Positions 8,587 through 16,370 of a stretch of 64,000 nt of DNA are shown here, piece by piece. This DNA is from an uncultured Oscillospiraceae bacterium (GTDB taxonomy: Bacteria; Bacillota; Clostridia; Oscillospirales; Oscillospiraceae). Position 1 is the first letter of the stretch; each line of letters begins with the position of its first letter. The stretch is taken from NCBI GenBank assembly GCA_944385665.1, contig CALWYB010000002.1, forward strand, positions 1-64,000. Reading direction: 5' to 3'. Under the pieces are notes generated by a model. That model searched no databases. It was not told the origin of the DNA and was given only the letters and a program-made list of their open reading frames with translations. The translations under genes were made by a program, and so were the position numbers.

Positions 8587-9267
8587 ATGCAGTATGGTAA
8601 AATCCTCCCTGCCCGCTTTCTCGCCCGGCCCAACCGGTTTGTGGCCCGGGTGGAGGCGGAGGGGGAGGAGCTCATTTGCCACGTGAAGAATACCGGGCGG
8701 TGCCGGGAGCTGCTGGTGCCCGGGGCCACGGTGTGGCTGGAGGAGAGCCCCAATCCCAACCGAAAGACGAAATATGACCTGATCGCGGTGGAGAAGGGGA
8801 GCCGGCTCATCAACATGGACGCCCAGGCCCCCAACCAGGTGTTCCGGGAGTGGGCTCAGGCTGGCGGCTTCCGGAAGGACCTGACCCTGCTGCGCCCGGA
8901 GACTACATATGGGAGTTCCCGCTTTGATTTTTACTGGGAGTCATCAAAAAAGTGGGGATTTGTGGAGGTAAAGGGAGTCACCCTGGAGGAGGACGGGGTG
9001 GTCCGCTTCCCCGACGCCCCCACCCTCCGGGGGGTGAAGCACCTGGAGGAGCTGGTGAAAGCCCACCAGGCGGGCTATGAGGCGGCGGTGTGCTTCGTCA
9101 TCCAGATGGAGAATATCCGCTGGTTTGCCCCCAACGACGCCACTCATCCCGAATTTGGGCAGGCGCTGCGCCAGGCCGCCGCGGCGGGAGTGGAGGTGCT
9201 GGCCCTGGACTGCGCCGTCACCCCCGGCTCTTTGGAGATCCGAAACCCGGTGCCCATCCGGCTATAA
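8587..9267 (+). CDS. sfsA: DNA/RNA nuclease SfsA family protein
   Basis: 226 residues, usual length for SfsA. The N-terminal OB-like domain has RFLARPNRFVARVE and HVKNTGRCRELL; the C-terminal nuclease-like core has SRFDFYW and FVEVKGVTL, an E-x-K catalytic pattern, then FPDAPTLRGVKHLEEL. SfsA was described as a sugar fermentation stimulation protein and later as a nucleic acid-binding nuclease-like fold; its cell role is uncertain. An open frame extends far upstream to 7744 but is a shadow of the SseB-like gene. GGAGG (8574-8578), 8 bases before ATG 8587, fixes the start. A perfect palindromic terminator follows at once. Confidence 0.9.
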   Translation: MQYGKILPARFLARPNRFVARVEAEGEELICHVKNTGRCRELLVPGATVWLEESPNPNRKTKYDLIAVEKGSRLINMDAQAPNQVFREWAQAGGFRKDLTLLRPETTYGSSRFDFYWESSKKWGFVEVKGVTLEEDGVVRFPDAPTLRGVKHLEELVKAHQAGYEAAVCFVIQMENIRWFAPNDATHPEFGQALRQAAAAGVEVLALDCAVTPGSLEIRNPVPIRL

Positions 9268-9302
9268 AAAAATTGGAACAGCCATGGCTGTTCCAATTTT
9301 TT
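9267..9302. terminator. Perfect 36-base palindromic bidirectional terminator
   Basis: A6-TTGGAACAGCCA / TGGCTGTTCCAA-T6, centred between 9284 and 9285. It serves both sfsA (plus) and the convergent membrane-protein gene ending at 9316 (minus). The last base of the sfsA stop codon is part of the A-run. Confidence 0.88.
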
Positions 9303-9315
9303 ATGGTCAAAGATT

Positions 9316-10059
9316 TTACGGTCGAAACCGGGGAGAGCGGGGGAGCTTATACCGGCACAGCTGCTCCTCACAGTGGCCGCACTGGAGCAGCTTGTTGGAG
9401 CCGAACCAGAACCGCTCCGGGTAGCGGCGGTACCGCACCTCCCACACCGCCAGCACCACCAGCCCCATCCCCGCCAGGCTCCAGGAAAACCAGTGGGGGA
9501 TAAAGGCCATGGGCGTGGCCATCATCCACGACCCCCAGGCAAAGATGCGGCAGTTGACGCAGCACCGGTTGCCCATGAGAAAGGTCTGGAAGGGGCAGAA
9601 AAACAGCACGCAAATCAGGTCGCTCAGGTAGTAGAAGGCGCACAGCGCCACCATCTCCGCCACACCGATGGTTTTCCGCCAGTATAGGATACCAAACACC
9701 AGATTGAAAATCAGCCACACCGCCGCCACCTTCAAGGCGCCCCGGTTCTGTCCCCGCACCGCCTCCTTCAGGGACTGGCAGGAGTAGTTGGGGACGGGGT
9801 CAAAGCGGTTGGGGTACTGCTTCATGCACCCGGCGGTCAGGGCGCTGTTGGGGTTGAGCTGGACCACCATGGAGCCCAGCACCGCCAGCCACAGTACCAC
9901 CAGCGGCAGGGAGGGCAGGGGGGAGGCGGTAAAGTCCAGCCACTGGGGCCGCAGCACCAGCAGGGCGGCCACCAACAGAAAGACAGCCAGCCGGAAGGTC
10001 ACCGACCGCAGGTATTTGATGGTTACTTTTGTAGGTTTTGGCAGCGCGCGCACGAACAT
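9316..10059 (-). CDS. Membrane protein with C-terminal CxxC motif
   Basis: 247 residues with about five hydrophobic segments (roughly residues 22-42, 50-70, 107-125, 130-155 and 190-212). Cysteines cluster in the loop RCCVNCRIFAWGSW and in the C-terminal tail QCGHCEEQLC, suggesting a metal site near the membrane. I do not recognise the family. It starts 13 bases after the recR stop, with GAGAGAAGAGGG as ribosome site, so it is probably the downstream cistron of recR. The terminator at 9267-9302 ends the unit. Confidence 0.7.
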   Translation of the reverse strand: MFVRALPKPTKVTIKYLRSVTFRLAVFLLVAALLVLRPQWLDFTASPLPSLPLVVLWLAVLGSMVVQLNPNSALTAGCMKQYPNRFDPVPNYSCQSLKEAVRGQNRGALKVAAVWLIFNLVFGILYWRKTIGVAEMVALCAFYYLSDLICVLFFCPFQTFLMGNRCCVNCRIFAWGSWMMATPMAFIPHWFSWSLAGMGLVVLAVWEVRYRRYPERFWFGSNKLLQCGHCEEQLCRYKLPRSPRFRP

Positions 10060-10072
10060 TCCCTCTTCTCTC

Positions 10073-10675
10073 TCACATTTCCCGCCGCCCCTCCAGAGCC
10101 CGCATCAGGGTGGCGTCGTCGGCATACTCCAGATGGCTGCCCACCGGGATGCCGTAGGCCAGCCGCGTCACCTTCACGCCAAAGGGACGCAGCAGCCGGG
10201 ACAGGTACATGGCGGTGGCCTCCCCCTCGGTGTCCGGGTTGGTGGCCATGATGACCTCGTCCACACCCCCGGCGGACACCCGCTCCACCAGGGACTTGAT
10301 TTTCAGATCGTCGGGACCTACGTGGTTCATGGGGGAGATGACCCCGTGGATCACGTGGTAGAGCCCCTGGTACTCCCGGGAGCGCTCCATGGCCACCACG
10401 TCCTTGGGGTCGGCCACCACGCAGATGGTGGAGGCGTCCCGCCGGGGACTGGAGCAGATGGAGCAGGGTCCCTCCCCCTGGGTCAGGTTCTGGCACACCG
10501 GGCAGCAGTGGATGGTGGATTTGGCCGTCAGGATGGCCTGGGCGAAGGCGGCCGCCTCGTCCTCGGGCATGGACAGCACGTGGAAGGCCAGCCGCTGGGC
10601 CGATTTCACGCCTACGCCGGGCAGCTTGGCAAACTGCTCCACCAGATTTTCCAGAGCGGGGGGGAAGTATTGCAT
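10073..10675 (-). CDS. recR: Recombination mediator protein RecR
   Basis: 200 residues, standard length. RecR forms a clamp-like ring and acts with RecO in RecFOR-type loading of RecA on gapped DNA. Visible features are the helix-hairpin-helix segment FAKLPGVGVKSAQRLAF (about residues 15-31), the C4 zinc finger CCPVCQNLTQGEGPCSIC, and the TOPRIM domain with VVADPKDVVAME, NPDTEGEAT and C-terminal GIPVGSHLEYAD. GGAGG 9 bases upstream selects ATG 10675 over the in-frame TTG at 10681. The usual partners dnaX and the YbaB gene are not adjacent; rpe lies upstream across a repeat-bearing spacer. Confidence 0.95.
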   Translation of the reverse strand: MQYFPPALENLVEQFAKLPGVGVKSAQRLAFHVLSMPEDEAAAFAQAILTAKSTIHCCPVCQNLTQGEGPCSICSSPRRDASTICVVADPKDVVAMERSREYQGLYHVIHGVISPMNHVGPDDLKIKSLVERVSAGGVDEVIMATNPDTEGEATAMYLSRLLRPFGVKVTRLAYGIPVGSHLEYADDATLMRALEGRREM

Positions 10676-10718
10676 GTTCAAAGACCTCCAGGGAGTTACA
10701 TGAAATAGGAGTGATGAG

Positions 10719-10800
10719 ATAGGAGATAGGAGAGATCGAAAAGGGGAGATGCCGGCACAGGCGGAAAACTCCTATCTCCTATCTTCTATCTCCTATCTGA
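10719..10800. repeat. Inverted repeat of GGAGATA units between rpe and recR
   Basis: A perfect 14-bp inverted repeat, ATAGGAGATAGGAG (10719-10732) with its complement at 10769-10782, each arm made of tandem AGGAGAT units. The right arm is followed by further CTATCTCCTATCT units to 10800. It lies downstream of rpe and upstream of recR on the minus strand and would form a purine/pyrimidine stem with a 36-base loop. Confidence 0.75.
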
Positions 10801-10806
10801 TTCCTG

Positions 10807-11475
10807 TTATCTGACTGCGTCCGGTTGGCCGGCGGCCCGCAGGGCGGTAATGGCCCCGGGGATGTCCTCCTTGCCGTACACAGCCGAGCCGGCCACCAGC
10901 ACGTTGGCCCCCGCCTCCACCACCAGAGGCGCGGTCTTGGGGGAGACGCCGCCGTCCACCTCCAGCTCACAGGCCGGGTTGTACTTTTCGATGATGGAGC
11001 GCACCTGGCGGATGGTGTCCAGCTGGGACTCCATAAAGGCCTGGCCGCCGAAGCCGGGCTCCACCGTCATCACCAGCACCATGTCCAGCTCCTCGATGTA
11101 GGGCAGGATGGCATTGGCGGAAGTGATGGGCCGCAGGGCCACCGCCTTCTTCACGCCGCACTCCCCCATCACCTTCAAGGCCTCGGCGATGCGGGTGGGG
11201 TGGTCGGCCTCCAGGTGCATGGAGAGCAGATCGGCCCCCGCCTTGGCAAAGTCCTCGATGTAGCGCACGGGCTTGTCGATCATCAGATGTACGTCCAGGA
11301 ACATGTCGGTGCACTTGCGGATGGACTTGACCACCGGGATGCCGATGGTGATGTTGGGCACAAAGCAGCCGTCCATCACGTCCACGTGGAGGTAGTCGGC
11401 GGAGGACACCTTTTGGATGTCCCGCTCCAGGTTGACAAAGTCGGCGGAGAGGATGGAGGGGGCGATCTTGACCAT
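10807..11475 (-). CDS. rpe: Ribulose-phosphate 3-epimerase
   Basis: 222 residues, the normal size. The enzyme interconverts ribulose 5-phosphate and xylulose 5-phosphate in the non-oxidative pentose phosphate pathway. The TIM-barrel signatures are present: IAPSILSADF at the N-terminus, LHVDVMDGCFVPN (metal-binding histidine and aspartate), FLDVHLMI, and the C-terminal VDGGV and GSAVYG phosphate-binding loops. VEPGFGGQAFM is also diagnostic. The start ATG has GAGGAA 6 bases upstream. In many Firmicutes rpe follows rsgA; here a 900-base repeat region lies upstream instead. Confidence 0.95.
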   Translation of the reverse strand: MVKIAPSILSADFVNLERDIQKVSSADYLHVDVMDGCFVPNITIGIPVVKSIRKCTDMFLDVHLMIDKPVRYIEDFAKAGADLLSMHLEADHPTRIAEALKVMGECGVKKAVALRPITSANAILPYIEELDMVLVMTVEPGFGGQAFMESQLDTIRQVRSIIEKYNPACELEVDGGVSPKTAPLVVEAGANVLVAGSAVYGKEDIPGAITALRAAGQPDAVR

Positions 11476-11689
11476 GATGATTCCTCACTTTCAAACTCTG
11501 GCGGGACCCCTAAGGGACCCGCCGCATAGGATGGCAGGCGGAGAGGGAGGGCGGCCGTCCTCCCGGGGCGCCGCCGGGTCGCAAGCGCATGCTCCAGGCC
11601 GTGCCCACGGCCCCACTGCCGGACCTCCCCGGCCCGGCGGCCCGCCGCTTTTGAATACCCGCCCGCTGGGACCTCTTGTGTCCCGGCGG
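11476..11689. other. GC-rich spacer, no gene seen
   Basis: Upstream of rpe and before the first repeat block. It holds several inverted repeats, for example CCGCCCGC...GCGGGCGG around 11660-11693, and the stretch CCGCATAGGATGG (11522-11534). Short open frames here have no ribosome site or recognisable protein. Confidence 0.5.
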
Positions 11690-11770
11690 GCGGCCCGCTT
11701 TCTTGTAAGAAAGCTTGGCAAAGAACTTCCTGGGAAGCTTCGCTTCCCTTCTGCGCCCGTAGGGGCAGAG
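11690..11770 (+). repeat. Family A repeat, partial copy A1a
   Basis: Contains the A-family stem CTTTCTTGTAAGAAAG and the middle hairpin GGGAAGC-TTC-GCTTCCC followed by CTTCTGCGCCCGTAGGG. Unlike most A copies it does not follow a gene on its own strand, and it lacks the terminal GTGGGAG hairpin. Confidence 0.75.
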
Positions 11771-11849
11771 TAAGGGATAGCAGGGGCCCAGTGCTCGCCT
11801 GAGATCTCCCGTAAGGAGTGAGCGACAAAGGCCAGGCCACAGCCCTTCC

Positions 11850-11878
11850 GTAGGGGCCGATGTCCTCATCGGCCCGCC
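11850..11878. repeat. Module D hairpin
   Basis: GTAGGGGCCGATG-TCCT-CATCGGCCCGCC, an inverted repeat also found at 23103-23131 and, with a different arm sequence (GGGCGGATG/CATCCGCCC), at 61091-61119. Confidence 0.7.
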
Positions 11879-11948
11879 GCTTTCTTGTAAGAAAGCTTGC
11901 AAAGAACTTCCTGGGAAGCTTCGCTTCCCTTCTGCGCCCGTAGGGGAG
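11872..11948 (+). repeat. Family A repeat, partial copy A1b
   Basis: A second copy about 180 bases from A1a with nearly the same stem and GGGAAGC-TTC-GCTTCCC hairpin and the same CTTCTGCGCCCGTAGGGG end. Confidence 0.75.
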
Positions 11949-11984
11949 CAGAAATGAACTGGGTAAAACGGTCCCTCGCCTGGA

Positions 11985-12347
11985 CAAAGTGCCTGGCTGC
12001 CACAGCTGTGCCAAGGCAGGCGGCGTCTGTACAGCGCAGGATTTTTCAAATTTCAGCCCAGGCAGGCCCCAGTGGGCCGGTGGCAAGGCGGACCAGCCAC
12101 TCAAGTTTTGCCCGCCGGAAGAATACTACCCAATCCCCAGGAGGGCGTCCCCCGTAAAACGGGGGTCCGGGGGCCGACTCCCCCTGTCAGGGGGAGATGG
12201 CCCGAAGGGCCAGAGGGGGTAGGGAAAGGTGACTATGAGCGCCCGCTGCGCGAAGGCGCTCATCGGAGCCGTCCCCCGGCGGCGTTTTGGTTACTTTGCC
12301 GCCGCGGGCAAAGTAACATCGTTTCCCCGCCCCGCAGGGCGGAACCC
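11985..12347 (-). repeat. Family B element B1 (single, minus orientation)
   Basis: Order on the plus strand: T box near 11990-12030, GGCCCCAGTGGGCC, constant block CCACTCAAGTTTTGCCCGCCGG (shown here only for identity within the family), module C (12176-12224), hairpin H2 (12236-12243 with 12255-12262, arms TGAGCGCC/GGCGCTCA), hairpin H1 (12290-12300 with 12307-12317, arms GTTACTTTGCC/GGCAAAGTAAC) and CCGCCCCGCAGGGCGG. H1 points to the 3' end of the minus-strand gene ilvA, 60 bases away. Confidence 0.75.
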
Positions 12348-12375
12348 TCCTCCTAATCAAAGGCGGATAGCCTCT

Positions 12376-13596
12376 TTAATTATAAAAGTCCGCAGTATCC
12401 ACTTCCTTCACCTGATACCCCGCCTGGGCCAGGTGATCCAAAATCTGCTTCTTGTGGTCCAGGCCGAAGGCCTCCAGAGTCACCTTCAGCTCCACGCCGT
12501 TCTGCCGGTTGATGTTGACAAACTGGTTGTGCTCCAGCTTGATGATGTTGCCGCTGTCCTGAGCCAGCAGGCCGGACACCCGCATCAGCTCGCCGGGACG
12601 GTCGGGCAGCAGCACGGAGAAGGTGAAGATCCGGCCCCGGTTGATGAGGCCGTGCTGCACCAGGGAGGCCATGGTAATCACGTCCATGTTGCCGCCGGAG
12701 AGAACGGACACCACGTTGAGGCCCTTGCCCTGGAGATGCTTCAGGGCGGCCACGGTGAGCAGGCCCGCGTTCTCTACCACCATCTTGTGCTTTTCCATGA
12801 TGTCCAGGAAGGCGTCCACCAGCTCCACGTCGGGGATGGTGATGATGTGGTCCACGTTGTTCTGCACATAGGGGAAGACCAGGTCGCCGGGGGTCTTGAC
12901 GGCCACGCCGTCGGCGATGGTGTTGGCGGTGGGCAGGGTGACCACGTGGCCCGCCTCCAGGCTGGCCTTCATGGAGGCCGCGCCCTCGGGCTCCACGCCG
13001 ATGACGGTGACGTTGGGGTTGAGCATCTTGGCCAGGGTGGACACACCGGCGGCCAGACCACCGCCGCCGATGGGCACCAGGATCACGTCCACGTCGGGCA
13101 GGTCCTGGAAGATCTCATAGGCGATGGTGCCCTGACCGGTGGCCACGCCCAGATCGTTGAAGGGATGGACGTAGGTGAGGCCCTTCTCCTCGGAGAGCTG
13201 AGCGGCCAGGGCGGCGGCCTCGTCAAATACCTCGCCGTGGAGGATGACCTGGGCCCCGTAGTCCTTGGTGTTGTTCACCTTCACCAGGGGGGTGGTGGTG
13301 GGCATGACGATAGTGGCGGGCACGCCGGCCGCCTGGGCGGCGTAGGCCAGGCCCTGGGCGTGGTTGCCCGCGGAGGCGGTGATGAGGCCCCGCTCCTTCT
13401 CCTCCTGAGTGAGGGTACTAATTTTATAGTAGGCACCGCGGATTTTATACGCGCCGGTCACCTGCATATTTTCCGGTTTCAGATAGACATTATGCCCCGT
13501 GCTCTTGGACAGAGCGGGGGAGTGGATGAGGCTGGTTTCCCGGATGACGCCCCGCAGGACGGCCCGGGCTGCTTTGAATTGTTCCAGGGTAAGCAT
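12376..13596 (-). CDS. ilvA: Threonine ammonia-lyase
   Basis: 406 residues. PLP enzyme converting threonine to 2-oxobutanoate, either for isoleucine synthesis or threonine catabolism. The N-terminal PLP domain has the lysine in TGAYKIRGA (about residues 50-58), SAGNHAQG, and the phosphate loop PIGGGGLAAG. A C-terminal ACT domain (about residue 325 on, FSVLLPDRPGELMRVSGLL) suggests allosteric control by an amino acid. The one-ACT, about 400-residue form is usual in Clostridia. AAAGGAG 8 bases upstream selects ATG 13596; the longer frame to 13662 is not used. It is divergent from the XpaC operon. Confidence 0.93.
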   Translation of the reverse strand: MLTLEQFKAARAVLRGVIRETSLIHSPALSKSTGHNVYLKPENMQVTGAYKIRGAYYKISTLTQEEKERGLITASAGNHAQGLAYAAQAAGVPATIVMPTTTPLVKVNNTKDYGAQVILHGEVFDEAAALAAQLSEEKGLTYVHPFNDLGVATGQGTIAYEIFQDLPDVDVILVPIGGGGLAAGVSTLAKMLNPNVTVIGVEPEGAASMKASLEAGHVVTLPTANTIADGVAVKTPGDLVFPYVQNNVDHIITIPDVELVDAFLDIMEKHKMVVENAGLLTVAALKHLQGKGLNVVSVLSGGNMDVITMASLVQHGLINRGRIFTFSVLLPDRPGELMRVSGLLAQDSGNIIKLEHNQFVNINRQNGVELKVTLEAFGLDHKKQILDHLAQAGYQVKEVDTADFYN

Positions 13597-13764
13597 TCTG
13601 TGTTCTCCTTTCCTGCCCCAAGGGCCTCGCCGGGGCGCGGTCCGGGAAGAATATATTAGCAATCATATCGAAAATATAAACTAAAGTCAATGGAGCCCGC
13701 CTGTCCGCCCGGGAATTTTCCTTTCTTTTTCCTGTTTCCCCCAAAAGCTCCCCGGGCAAATCCC

Positions 13765-13794
13765 TTGACACTCCCGTCTTTTTAAGGGTACAAT
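13765..13794 (+). promoter_or_regulatory. Sigma-A-type promoter for the XpaC/TelA operon
   Basis: TTGACA (13765-13770), 18-base spacer, TACAAT (13789-13794), about 50 bases before the first start codon. Confidence 0.75.
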
Positions 13795-13842
13795 GGGCAA
13801 AAGCATCCCTACTTTTTTCCCGTGCCATGGAGGAATTGTACA

Positions 13843-14574
13843 ATGGCAAACCATGTGAAACGCTCCACCCTCCCCATCTATTTGGTTGGTGTGGTCTGGC
13901 TCCTCTTCGCCCTGGTCTTTTCCCTGAGCAAGCCCATGGACTACGTGCTGTGCGCGGTGGTGTCCGTGGCCGTCTTTGTGGTGGGCAAGGCCATCTTCCC
14001 CGACAAGCACTACCAGATCCCCGGCGAGCCGGAGAAAAAGGAGGAGAAGAAACAGGCCAAGCAGGAGGCCAAGAAACCGGAGCCTCCCAAGTCCACCGGC
14101 AACCCGGAGATTGACAACCTCATTAAGGAGCGGGAGCGGGCGCTGAGTGAGATGCGCCGTCTCAACGACAGCATCGAGGACGAGACCATCTCCGCCCAGA
14201 TCGACCACCTGGAGTCGGTCACCGCCAAGATCATCGACCAGGTGGTGAAGGAGCCCGCCAAGCTGCCCCAGATCCGCCGCTTCCTTAATTATTATCTGCC
14301 CACCACCCTGAAAATCCTCAACGCCTACGACCGCATGGACGCGGTGGGGGTGTCGGGGGAGAACATCGACTCCACCAAACAGCGGGTGGAGCGGATGATG
14401 GGCACCATCGTCAAGGCCTTCGACAAGCAGCTGGACGCTCTCTTCGGCGCTGAGGCCATGGACATCTCCACCGACATCACCGTCATGGAAAACCTGCTCT
14501 CCCAGGAGGGTCTGTCGGGGGAGGGCAAGAAAACCGACAAATCTTCCGACAGCGACGTGACCCTGGAACTGTAA
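13843..14574 (+). CDS. XpaC / 5-bromo-4-chloroindolyl phosphate hydrolysis family protein
   Basis: 243 residues. Two N-terminal membrane helices (about 11-30 and 33-50) precede a lysine-rich linker and a helical cytoplasmic domain with QIRRFLNYYLPTTLKILNAYDRMD, the conserved part of the XpaC family, which commonly accompanies TelA genes. The name comes from a phenotype in Bacillus, and a true hydrolase activity is doubtful. GGAGG (13829-13833) 9 bases upstream fixes ATG 13843. It is first in an operon of five genes (two small membrane proteins, TelA, TPM protein) with short gaps, suggesting a membrane-stress or envelope function. Confidence 0.85.
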   Translation: MANHVKRSTLPIYLVGVVWLLFALVFSLSKPMDYVLCAVVSVAVFVVGKAIFPDKHYQIPGEPEKKEEKKQAKQEAKKPEPPKSTGNPEIDNLIKERERALSEMRRLNDSIEDETISAQIDHLESVTAKIIDQVVKEPAKLPQIRRFLNYYLPTTLKILNAYDRMDAVGVSGENIDSTKQRVERMMGTIVKAFDKQLDALFGAEAMDISTDITVMENLLSQEGLSGEGKKTDKSSDSDVTLEL

Positions 14575-14587
14575 AGGAGGCCGCGCC

Positions 14588-14800
14588 ATGAAAACAGGAA
14601 AACGCACCCGCCTCATCTGGACCCTGATCTGGTTTTTAGGATCGGTCCTGACTGCTGTGCTAGCTGCCCGCGCCTATTTTGATCCCGCCGTCTCCGGCCT
14701 GCGGTGGAGCACCTATGCCCTGCTGGCCGGGCTGTATCTGCTGTGCGCCATCCTGTGGCTGTACAGCTGGCTCACCTACGACAAAAAACATAAGGATTGA
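14588..14800 (+). CDS. Small two-helix membrane protein 1
   Basis: 70 residues, MKTGKRTRLIW at the start, two transmembrane helices (about 10-27 and 40-62), and a C-terminal tail WLYSWLTYDKKHKD. It begins 13 bases after the XpaC-like stop with AAAGGAGG as ribosome site. Its size, topology and tail resemble the next gene, so the two may be diverged duplicates. No family recognised. Confidence 0.75.
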   Translation: MKTGKRTRLIWTLIWFLGSVLTAVLAARAYFDPAVSGLRWSTYALLAGLYLLCAILWLYSWLTYDKKHKD

Positions 14801-14866
14801 CCCCGGAGAAAGGACCCCTGCTGTGCGTGACCACCTGGTTTCTGTCTGAGGAAGGAGCGCGCTAAT

Positions 14867-15079
14867 ATGAAACGGTACCGGGAGTTTATGAGCCGGGGCG
14901 AGTGTCTGATAAACGCCCTGCTGTCCTGTGTCCTTCCCGTGCTGCTGATCTTGTTTTTCCTGCTGGCTTGGGTGACTGTGCCCACTGCCGCCCGGGGGCT
15001 GCTGATCCTGCTGCTTGTCTTGCAGCTGGGAAGCTGCGCCTTCCACTGGTACCGCTATCTGGCCTACAACAAGAAATAA
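14867..15079 (+). CDS. Small two-helix membrane protein 2
   Basis: 70 residues with two transmembrane helices (about 14-36 and 40-60) and a tail HWYRYLAYNKK that parallels the tail of the preceding gene (W-Y-x-W/Y-L-x-Y-D/N-K-K). GAAGGAG precedes ATG 14867 by 9 bases. It lies between its likely paralogue and telA; a role as an accessory membrane partner of TelA or XpaC is inference only. Confidence 0.75.
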   Translation: MKRYREFMSRGECLINALLSCVLPVLLILFFLLAWVTVPTAARGLLILLLVLQLGSCAFHWYRYLAYNKK

Positions 15080-15116
15080 TCGTCTCATTTTGTTCATTTT
15101 TTAGGAGGAACCTGCC

Positions 15117-16328
15117 ATGAGTGAGGAACTGAACATGACCCCGGAACTGACCTTAGACCCCTCCGGCGCGGCCGCTCAGGCTGCCGCCGTTCCCGAACTG
15201 ACCCTGGAGCCCACCGCCGCCCCGGAAGCGCCTCAGGCCCCCCAGCCCGACGCCGCCGCCGTCCAGGCCCAGCGGGACGCCAACGCCGTCAAGCTGGACG
15301 AGTCCATGCTCAGCGAGGCGGAGAAGAAGATGGTGGACGAGTTTTCCAAGAAAATCGACGTCACCGACTCCAACCTGGTGCTCCAGTACGGCGCCGCCGC
15401 CCAGAAGAACATCGCCGCCTTCTCGGAAAACGCCCTGAACAGCGTAAAGACCAAGGACCTGGGCGAGGTGGGCCAGGCCCTGTCCGACCTGGTGGTGGAG
15501 CTGAAGGGCTTCGGCGAGGAGGAAGAGGAGAAGAAGGGCATCTTCGGCTTCTTCCAGAAGAAGAAAAAGGACCTGGAGGCCCTGAAGGCCAGCTACGCCA
15601 AGGCGGAGGTCAACGTGGACAAGATCGTCCGGGCGCTGGAGTCCCACCAGGTGGTGCTCATGAAGGACATCGCCATGCTGGACCAGATGTATGAGCTGAA
15701 CACCAAATATTATAAAGAGCTCACCATGTATATTATCGCCGGCAAAAAGCGCCTGGCCTATCTCCGCGCCAACGACCTGGAGGAGCTCAAGAAGAAGGCC
15801 GCCGCCTCCGGCAGCCAGGAGGACGCCCAGGCCTACAACGACTTTGCCAACCTGTGCAACCGTTTTGAGAAGAAGATCCACGACCTGGAGCTCACCCGCA
15901 TGATCTCCGTGCAGATGGGTCCCCAGACCCGGCTGCTGCAAAATAACGACACCCTCATGCTGGAGAAGATCCAGTCCTCCCTGGTGAACACCATCCCCCT
16001 GTGGAAGAGCCAGATGGTGCTGGCCCTGGGCCTGGAGCACTCCCGTCAGGCCACCGCCGCCCAGTCCGCTGTCACCAACATGACCAACCAGCTGCTGCAA
16101 AAGAACGCGGACATGCTGAAAATGGGCACCATCGACGCCGCCCGGGAGGCCGAGAAGTCCATTGTGGACATCCAGACCCTCCAGCACACCAACAACCAGC
16201 TCATCTCCACCCTGGACGAGGTCATGAAGATCCAGACCGAGGGCAGCCAGAAGCGCAAGGAGGCCGAGGCCGAGCTGGGCCGCATCGAGGGCGAGCTGAA
16301 GCAGAAGCTCTTAGAATTAAGGGGATAA
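15117..16328 (+). CDS. telA: Toxic anion resistance protein TelA family
   Basis: 403 residues. The first 60 are alanine/proline/glutamate-rich and probably disordered; the rest is the long helical TelA domain, with the glycine-containing GIFGFFQKKKKDLEALKASY, LDQMYELNTKYYKELTMYI and the C-terminal SQMVLALGLEHSRQATA. TelA proteins were named for tellurite resistance, but in most genomes they appear to be general membrane-stress proteins of unknown mechanism. GGAGGAA 7 bases before ATG 15117. It is the fourth gene of the operon, with the TPM protein 42 bases downstream. Confidence 0.9.
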   Translation: MSEELNMTPELTLDPSGAAAQAAAVPELTLEPTAAPEAPQAPQPDAAAVQAQRDANAVKLDESMLSEAEKKMVDEFSKKIDVTDSNLVLQYGAAAQKNIAAFSENALNSVKTKDLGEVGQALSDLVVELKGFGEEEEEKKGIFGFFQKKKKDLEALKASYAKAEVNVDKIVRALESHQVVLMKDIAMLDQMYELNTKYYKELTMYIIAGKKRLAYLRANDLEELKKKAAASGSQEDAQAYNDFANLCNRFEKKIHDLELTRMISVQMGPQTRLLQNNDTLMLEKIQSSLVNTIPLWKSQMVLALGLEHSRQATAAQSAVTNMTNQLLQKNADMLKMGTIDAAREAEKSIVDIQTLQHTNNQLISTLDEVMKIQTEGSQKRKEAEAELGRIEGELKQKLLELRG

Positions 16329-16370
16329 TCATTTCATATCACCAATTGGCACATTGGAAAGGAACCAACT

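Noticed and set aside
13687..14616. Minus-strand open frame over the XpaC-like gene
   Set aside because: Overlaps the promoter and the coding strand of a recognised gene; translation looks like a shadow.
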